From positions 186,001 through 250,000 of the forward strand of contig JAUICN010000002.1 of the NCBI GenBank assembly GCA_030427835.1: a stretch of DNA of 64,000 nucleotides. The letters run 5' to 3'. Below are positions 59,773 to 64,000 of this stretch, in pieces. A model generated the notes under the pieces. That model was not told where the DNA came from. It was given only the letters and a program-made list of their open reading frames with translations, and made no database searches. The number at the start of each line of letters is the position of its first letter. Position 1 is the first letter of the stretch. The position numbers were made by a program, and so were the translations under genes. The stretch comes from Polyangia bacterium (GTDB taxonomy: Bacteria > Myxococcota_A > Polyangia > Polyangiales > JAUICN01).

Positions 59773-60843
59773 GTGTCCACTGACCAAGATGCCGGGAATC
59801 GAACCTGGTCCCTGCGCGAGGTTCGCGCGGTTTACGACCTACCCATTCCGGAGCTTCTGTTTCGGGCACAGACCGTGCACCGGGCTCATCATGCGCCCGA
59901 TCGTGTTCAGTTGTGTTCGTTGCTTTCGGTAAAAACGGGCGGGTGCCCTGAGGATTGCTCCTATTGCCCCCAGTCGTCCAAGCACAACACGGATGTGGAA
60001 CCGGAGCGGTTTATGTCGGTGGACGAAGTGATGGAGAAGGCGCGGGCCGCCCGGAGTCACGGGGCAACACGGTTTTGTATGGGTGCTGCCTGGCGTGATG
60101 CCTTGGACGGACCGGCATTTGAACGGGTGCTTTCTATGGTGCGTGGTGTGCGAGCGCTTGGAATGGAAGCCTGCACAACGCTTGGTATGTTGACCGACGA
60201 TCAGGCGCGCCGTTTGGGTGAGGCTGGGCTAACGGCCTACAACCACAACCTGGATACATCCCAGTCTTTCTACGGGGAGATCATTTCTACCCGTACCTAC
60301 CAGGAACGGTTGGCCACGTTGGAGCGGGTATCGAACGCGGGGGTGCAGGTGTGTTCCGGTGGCATTATCGGTATGGGTGAGTCTGTGGATGATCGGTGCG
60401 GCATGCTTGCAACGTTGGCCAACCTCAAGCCGCAGCCCTCCAGTGTTCCCGTGAACGCCCTGGTACCGGTGCAAGGAACACCCCTTGGGGATCAACCACC
60501 GATTGATCCCCTTGAGCTCGTGCGCATGTGCGCCACAGCACGTATTACCATGCCCAAGTCCGTGGTGCGGTTGAGTGCAGGTAGGACGGAGCTGAGCCGA
60601 GAAGCCCAGGTGTTGTGTTTCACTGCCGGTGCAAACAGCATTTTCTACGGGGATAAACTTCTGACCACGGGCAACCCTGACGTGCAGGATGACCTGGATT
60701 TGCTTCGGGACGCGGGACTCCGGCCGCTCGGTGACGGGCAGCCGGCGGGTGATGGGCCGCCGTTGGGTTTGGAGCCGTCGCCGGCTGATAAGCCACGGGA
60801 AGCCCCATCTCTGGCGACAGCTGTGACCACTTCTACCCTTTAG
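59773..60843 (+). CDS. bioB: biotin synthase
   Basis: 356 residues from the GTG at 59773 ([17 protein letters not shown]), preferred because GGAAAG precedes it at normal spacing; an ATG at 59728 would add 15 residues. Radical SAM motif [11 protein letters not shown] (Cys58, Cys62, Cys65), preceded by LLSVKTGG and VQLCSLLS as in all BioB, then [94 protein letters not shown]. It inserts sulfur into dethiobiotin. The C-terminal about 40 residues ([20 protein letters not shown]) are a low-complexity extension. No other bio gene is adjacent. Confidence 0.95.
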   Translation: MSTDQDAGNRTWSLREVRAVYDLPIPELLFRAQTVHRAHHAPDRVQLCSLLSVKTGGCPEDCSYCPQSSKHNTDVEPERFMSVDEVMEKARAARSHGATRFCMGAAWRDALDGPAFERVLSMVRGVRALGMEACTTLGMLTDDQARRLGEAGLTAYNHNLDTSQSFYGEIISTRTYQERLATLERVSNAGVQVCSGGIIGMGESVDDRCGMLATLANLKPQPSSVPVNALVPVQGTPLGDQPPIDPLELVRMCATARITMPKSVVRLSAGRTELSREAQVLCFTAGANSIFYGDKLLTTGNPDVQDDLDLLRDAGLRPLGDGQPAGDGPPLGLEPSPADKPREAPSLATAVTTSTL

Positions 60844-60959
60844 TTGGGGGTTGGCGGCTCAAAACGTGGGGGAAATCCACTTGGCATGAAAGGTGCTGCG
60901 TGGAAGGGTACTGCCGCACGTAGTCTCTCTGAGACCTACATGTGGGTAAATATCCTACC

Positions 60960-61979
60960 ATGAACCGCTCTCAACCATTTCTATCACCCTCACTCACGCA
61001 TCTTTCTGCGATGCAGGTTTGGTTTGCTCTTGGTCTTGGATGTGTGCTGGGTGCTGGATGCGCCGCAGATACTGGGCGCTCGAATACTTCCAAGGGGCTC
61101 GATGCTAGTTCGGCAGTCGTGGCAGCCCTTCAATCCGTCAAAGAGGTGGTGAAAGGTAACAATGTGCAAGGCGGCTGGTTTGAGATGCCCGAGTGTATTG
61201 ATGGGCGCTCGAACAACCCTAGCGCAGCCGATACAGTGGATTGGGTCATCGGACAGATCGAACGTGGTGTGATCCCGGCAACCGTGCCTGCGTCGATGCC
61301 AGCTGGAGTCGACGCTCTTATGGCCTTTGATAGGGCTAGCAATGTTCGTATGGAGTTTTCCCAGGATCTTCTCTTTGCCCAGCCGCATCTGGCGTGGATA
61401 GTCTTGCATGAAGCCCAGCATGCAAGTCAGTTGGCGTGCCTAGGTCCGAAGGGTTTTGTAGAACGTGGTGTTCTTCTAAATGAGGCAGACGCTTGGGAAG
61501 TGACCTACCGTTATTTGCTTGCGACCCGACAGCCTGGGCAGTTGGGTCTTGCGTTCTTGAATCGTATCGGGAGGCACCCCACTGATGGTGCCTTACGAAG
61601 TGCCATCGAGAAGTTTGTCATCCATGAGTACGGGAACCCAGAGTTGTATGACGCGTTTGCAATACTCACTTACGATGTCCCGGTGCTTGAACTAAGTCAG
61701 ATGAAGGTTCGCATACTCGCTTTGTTGAGCGAGCTGCCAGATCCAAAGAATGCCACCAAGGAAGACTCCAGGGCGATCGTTTTTGCTGGAAGTTATTTCC
61801 TGAAGACCCGTGGTCCGCTTTTGGAATTGATGGCCGATGAGGCACTTACGAAGCTTCACGTGGCGGTTGAACAGGTCGTTGAGCAGGCAAAGGTAGCCAC
61901 GTCAGGAGCACAGGCCCTTAGCGCAGATCCTCACAACAATGTTCCTCGGTTGGTTCCAGGACTAGTAGGCCCATCCTAG
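60960..61979 (+). CDS. putative zinc-metallopeptidase lipoprotein, unknown family
   Basis: 339 residues from the ATG at 60960 (a shorter form from 61011 also works). Lipobox VLGAGC. The central sequence WIVLHEAQHASQLACLGP has the HExxH zinc motif (His150, Glu151, His154), and NEADAWEVTYRY about 20 residues further offers a third acidic ligand, the gluzincin pattern. The remaining sequence is helical without a recognised family. Base composition appears lower in GC than the neighbours. The last 18 bases overlap the convergent TPR/PEGA gene. Confidence 0.7.
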   Translation: MNRSQPFLSPSLTHLSAMQVWFALGLGCVLGAGCAADTGRSNTSKGLDASSAVVAALQSVKEVVKGNNVQGGWFEMPECIDGRSNNPSAADTVDWVIGQIERGVIPATVPASMPAGVDALMAFDRASNVRMEFSQDLLFAQPHLAWIVLHEAQHASQLACLGPKGFVERGVLLNEADAWEVTYRYLLATRQPGQLGLAFLNRIGRHPTDGALRSAIEKFVIHEYGNPELYDAFAILTYDVPVLELSQMKVRILALLSELPDPKNATKEDSRAIVFAGSYFLKTRGPLLELMADEALTKLHVAVEQVVEQAKVATSGAQALSADPHNNVPRLVPGLVGPS

Positions 61980-63095
61980 GGTAATGGCAGCGCCTTGCCT
62001 TAGGGGTATGAACTGAGTTTTTAGCGCGGACATGCCTCGTCCTTCTTGGGAGGATGTATCTGACTTTCTCTTTGATCCAACCACGTGCAATAGGATTGCG
62101 CTAACAGCAAAAGCGGCTCCCGAGATCCAAAGTATGTCTGTTGTGCGCGCAAGGCGGTCCGCCCGGTCAGCGGCCTGTTCCCCATCGGATTGCAGTTGAA
62201 GCCTTTCCGCGGAGGTTGGGGTAGGGTCATCGAGTTGATCGAGCACATTTTCGAAATCGTTTTCTGCGGATAGGGCTAACACTCCCGTTATTACTGCAGA
62301 TAGCAATGCGGCACCCGAGACCCCTGCGCTCACCACAACGGGCCACCATACCTGGTTTGCTTCGGCGGAAGATGGCTTGTTGGAGTCGGTAGCTTTCAGA
62401 TTTGACGGTTGTTGTGTTGCGTCCGTGTCCTCGGCTGAATCGAGATTGGCGGCTAGGGGCTCTATGGGTTGAGCCGGGCGTGTCGCCACTTGGGTTTTGG
62501 GTACCGTGGGAGTGAGTAGATTTGTGCGCTGTAGTGTAACCTGCTCTTGGGTCGGGGTGCCTCCCCATATCATCACTTGTTTTTCTGCCGTGACATACCC
62601 GTTGTGTCGGACACTCACGTGGTGCACGCCCACCGCAAGGCGAATGGCTTCATGAATAGGGGCGGTGCGCTTTTCGATACCGTCAATGACGACTTCGGAT
62701 CCGTCGGGGCTCACGTCAAGAACCAGGGTACCTACCTTCGTTTCGAGTGCGTCGATGCTGGCTTCGATGTTGACTCTCTGCTCTTGGGTGGTTTCAGTTT
62801 CTGACAAATAGGATTCGTAGTGAAATATGGCTGGTATTGGATTGTTAAGGGCCTCGTAGCAATGGGCCATGTTCAACCGTACGCTGGGATGGGGAGCCAG
62901 GCGGTATGCTTCTTGGAAAGCCGCCAGGGCTTCTTCGTACTTCGTTTGTTGAACATAGCTTACGCCACTGGAGAACAGCTCCCGGGCTCGAGCTCGGTTG
63001 AGATCGGCGTCTTGGGCTCCCACGGTGGTTGCAACGAATACTGCCAGCGCGGGTATCCATCCGAACCGAGAAGCTAGCCGACGACACCTACTCAC
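61962..63095 (-). CDS. TPR and PEGA domain membrane protein
   Basis: 377 residues from the GTG at 63095; the frame continues to 63176, but that part overlaps the tRNA-Leu gene. Signal peptide VSRCRRLASRFGWIPALAVF ending TVGAQ. TPR-type helices at about 30-110 (RARELFSSGVSYVQQTKYEEALAAFQEAY, RLAPHPSVRLNMAHCYEALN, PAIFHYESYLSETE) are followed by a PEGA-like module (VGTLVLDVSPDGSEVVIDGI, VGVHHVSVRHNGYVTAEK). A Pro/Thr-rich linker leads to a C-terminal pair of hydrophobic segments (WWPVVVSAGVSGAALLSAVITG and DILWISGAAFAVSAILLHVVG). Such proteins are common in Myxococcota; function unknown. Confidence 0.8.
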   Translation of the reverse strand: MSRCRRLASRFGWIPALAVFVATTVGAQDADLNRARARELFSSGVSYVQQTKYEEALAAFQEAYRLAPHPSVRLNMAHCYEALNNPIPAIFHYESYLSETETTQEQRVNIEASIDALETKVGTLVLDVSPDGSEVVIDGIEKRTAPIHEAIRLAVGVHHVSVRHNGYVTAEKQVMIWGGTPTQEQVTLQRTNLLTPTVPKTQVATRPAQPIEPLAANLDSAEDTDATQQPSNLKATDSNKPSSAEANQVWWPVVVSAGVSGAALLSAVITGVLALSAENDFENVLDQLDDPTPTSAERLQLQSDGEQAADRADRLARTTDILWISGAAFAVSAILLHVVGSKRKSDTSSQEGRGMSALKTQFIPLRQGAAITLGWAY

Positions 63096-63149
63096 ATACA
63101 GGTTGTGAACGCAACCTGTTGTCCGTTCAACCCCAAAAAAGTGGGGTAG

Positions 63150-63231
63150 TGCGAGAGGCGGGACTCGAACCCGCACATCCTAGGACACTGGAACCTAAAT
63201 CCAGCGCGTCTACCAGTTCCGCCACCCTCGC
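63150..63231 (-). tRNA. tRNA-Leu (anticodon UAG)
   Basis: Minus strand: acceptor GCGAGGG pairs with CTCTCGC (one G-U), discriminator A; D-arm GGCGGAACTGGTAGACGCG as in leucine tRNAs; anticodon stem CTGGA/TCCAG with loop TTTAGGT, so anticodon TAG (reads CUN); long variable arm TGTCCTAGGATGT; T-arm GCGGGTTCGAGTCCCGC. No CCA is encoded. A candidate -35 (TTGACT, minus strand, 63269-63274) lies upstream without a clear -10. Confidence 0.95.
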
Positions 63232-63606
63232 TTAGGTGAGACGTAAGGGTTTATGGGGTTTGGGTTCCAGTCAAGGCGCAACGTTCGTTCTTGTGGTTTG
63301 AGAACTATGAAATCCTTTCCACAGTGACTTTTTGGGGCTTTGTTTTTTCTCAAACTGTCCCTCCCACCCCTTTTTGTGGCGGCCCCACCCGATTGGGTTT
63401 CTACCCAGGGTAGAAAAAAGGGGAATAGAAACATGGGTTGGGATAGGTCTGGGTAGAAAATGGGGTGGTAGACGCAACGGGTGGGGAGGATGGTCCGATA
63501 CCCGGGCATGGGTCCTCCACGTCGTATTGTTGCTGCCCAAACCGTCTGCACTGTCCCTTCCCGAGGGGCCGGCAAGAGGTGGTGGTATGGATGACCCTTG
63601 AGGGGG
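63232..63606. other. intergenic region upstream of tRNA-Leu
   Basis: About 375 bases with no supported gene. It contains a perfect 9+1+9 dyad TTTCTACCCAGGGTAGAAA at 63398-63416, a third half-site GGGTAGAAA at 63451-63459, and should include the tRNA promoter. The remainder is G/T-rich and holds only short shadow frames. Confidence 0.5.
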
Positions 63607-64000
63607 TTAGGGGAGGTAGGGGTGGGGGGTGTTGTTGTTGGTGAACTTTTGGAGGGCTTTTTTTAGGGCGGGGCGTTGGGCCAGGTTTAGGAAGGTTTGT
63701 TTTTCTTGGTGGAGGCGTTCCTTGGGGTGGGGTTTGGCGAAGTGTTTGGATTGGGCGATGGTTTCTCGGTCGAACTTGGCGGACTGAAGGGCGAGGCGAC
63801 GGGCGGTGGTTAGGCCTTGGCCGTTGTTGACGAGTTGGGCGACCCAGCCCAGTTCATGTGCCCGGCTGGCACGGATGCTGCGGCCGGAGAAGAGAAGGTC
63901 TCGGATGACTGCGTTTGGGACTTCCCGTTCCAGGCGGGGGATGCCCCCGAAGCCGGGGATCAAGCCCAAACGGGATTCGGGAAATGCGAAGCGTGCACTC
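63607..64000 (-). CDS. enoyl-CoA hydratase/isomerase (crotonase) family, 5' end outside window
   Basis: Partial gene, at least 130 residues, reading from beyond 64000. The visible part starts at ARFAFPESRLGLIPGFGG, the classic crotonase oxyanion/CoA-binding segment with the Glu of the PE pair, followed by RLEREVPNAVIRDLLFSGRS, the SIRASRAHELGWVAQLV helix with the second catalytic region, and a C-terminal helical end TFLNLAQRPALKKALQKFT. It would hydrate or isomerise enoyl-CoA esters. The stop at 63607 is certain; the true start is not in the window. Confidence 0.88.
   Translation of the reverse strand, partial: SARFAFPESRLGLIPGFGGIPRLEREVPNAVIRDLLFSGRSIRASRAHELGWVAQLVNNGQGLTTARRLALQSAKFDRETIAQSKHFAKPHPKERLHQEKQTFLNLAQRPALKKALQKFTNNNTPHPYLP

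Overview
The window reads as chromosomal DNA of a GC-rich, Gram-negative, predator-like or soil/marine bacterium of the Myxococcota/Bradymonadota type (former Deltaproteobacteria). This is inference. It rests on the very large number of lipoproteins, Cys-rich 'C-x5-C' repeat lipoproteins, PEGA-domain proteins, a eukaryote-like Ser/Thr kinase, isolated type III secretion ring/ruler genes, an arsenosugar ArsS gene, an XPB-Bax1 repair pair and a serine-palmitoyltransferase-like gene with its own carrier proteins. No rRNA or phylogenetic marker is present to fix the lineage.

Layout. 1-6104: a truncated lipoprotein gene, then a plus-strand run of acyl-CoA synthetase, a small lipoprotein, an XPB-type helicase and its Bax1/DUF790 nuclease partner. 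6109-11533 (minus): AhpD-like protein and ArsS, then a compact lipid cluster (acyl carrier protein, AMP-dependent acyl ligase, diacylglycerol-kinase-like enzyme, PlsC acyltransferase). 11671-24129: an array of five paralogous surface lipoproteins (Cys-rich stub plus beta-propeller-like body plus a conserved C-terminal domain), interrupted by a thioesterase and an AAA/DUF4143 ATPase. 23894-29981 (plus): a GT51 transglycosylase with a long AsmA-like extension, a MATE transporter and acetyl-CoA synthetase. 30007-38272: a DUF1016-nuclease fusion, a PEGA/beta-barrel protein, an unknown lipoprotein and a serine protease next to a paralogue that has lost all three catalytic residues. 38368-44425: an alpha-oxoamine synthase, a ketosynthase and a catalytically dead ketosynthase partner, divergent from two acyl carrier proteins, then a 2-oxoacid dehydrogenase E2. 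44655-50571: SctQ- and SctP-like type III secretion genes with ctaA antisense between them, a Ser/Thr kinase, ctaB and a SCO protein. 50611-59654: two large paralogous lipoproteins, CpoB-like and Pal-like envelope genes, a DUF420 cytochrome oxidase assembly protein, an aspartate aminotransferase and a membrane protein. 59773-64000: biotin synthase, a putative metallopeptidase lipoprotein, a TPR/PEGA protein, tRNA-Leu and a truncated crotonase.

The most unusual signal is not a gene. Two intergenic doublets, at 33083-33334 and 44423-44657, sit between convergent genes. All four copies share a core, 'ACCTCAACG - small hairpin - CGCCTCGRCCC', whose hairpin stem changes on both sides at once (GATGC/GCATC, GATAT/ATATC, GTAT/ATAC), and the core is enclosed by long self-complementary arms that differ completely in sequence between the two loci. 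In three places the arm begins or ends exactly on the stop codon of the neighbouring gene. This looks like an undescribed structured RNA, a REPIN/MITE-like mobile repeat, or both.

Other systems of interest are the oxoamine synthase/ketosynthase/dead-ketosynthase/two-ACP lipid cluster, the protease/pseudoprotease pair, and the five-member lipoprotein array. All calls were made by reading the sequence; no database search was run.
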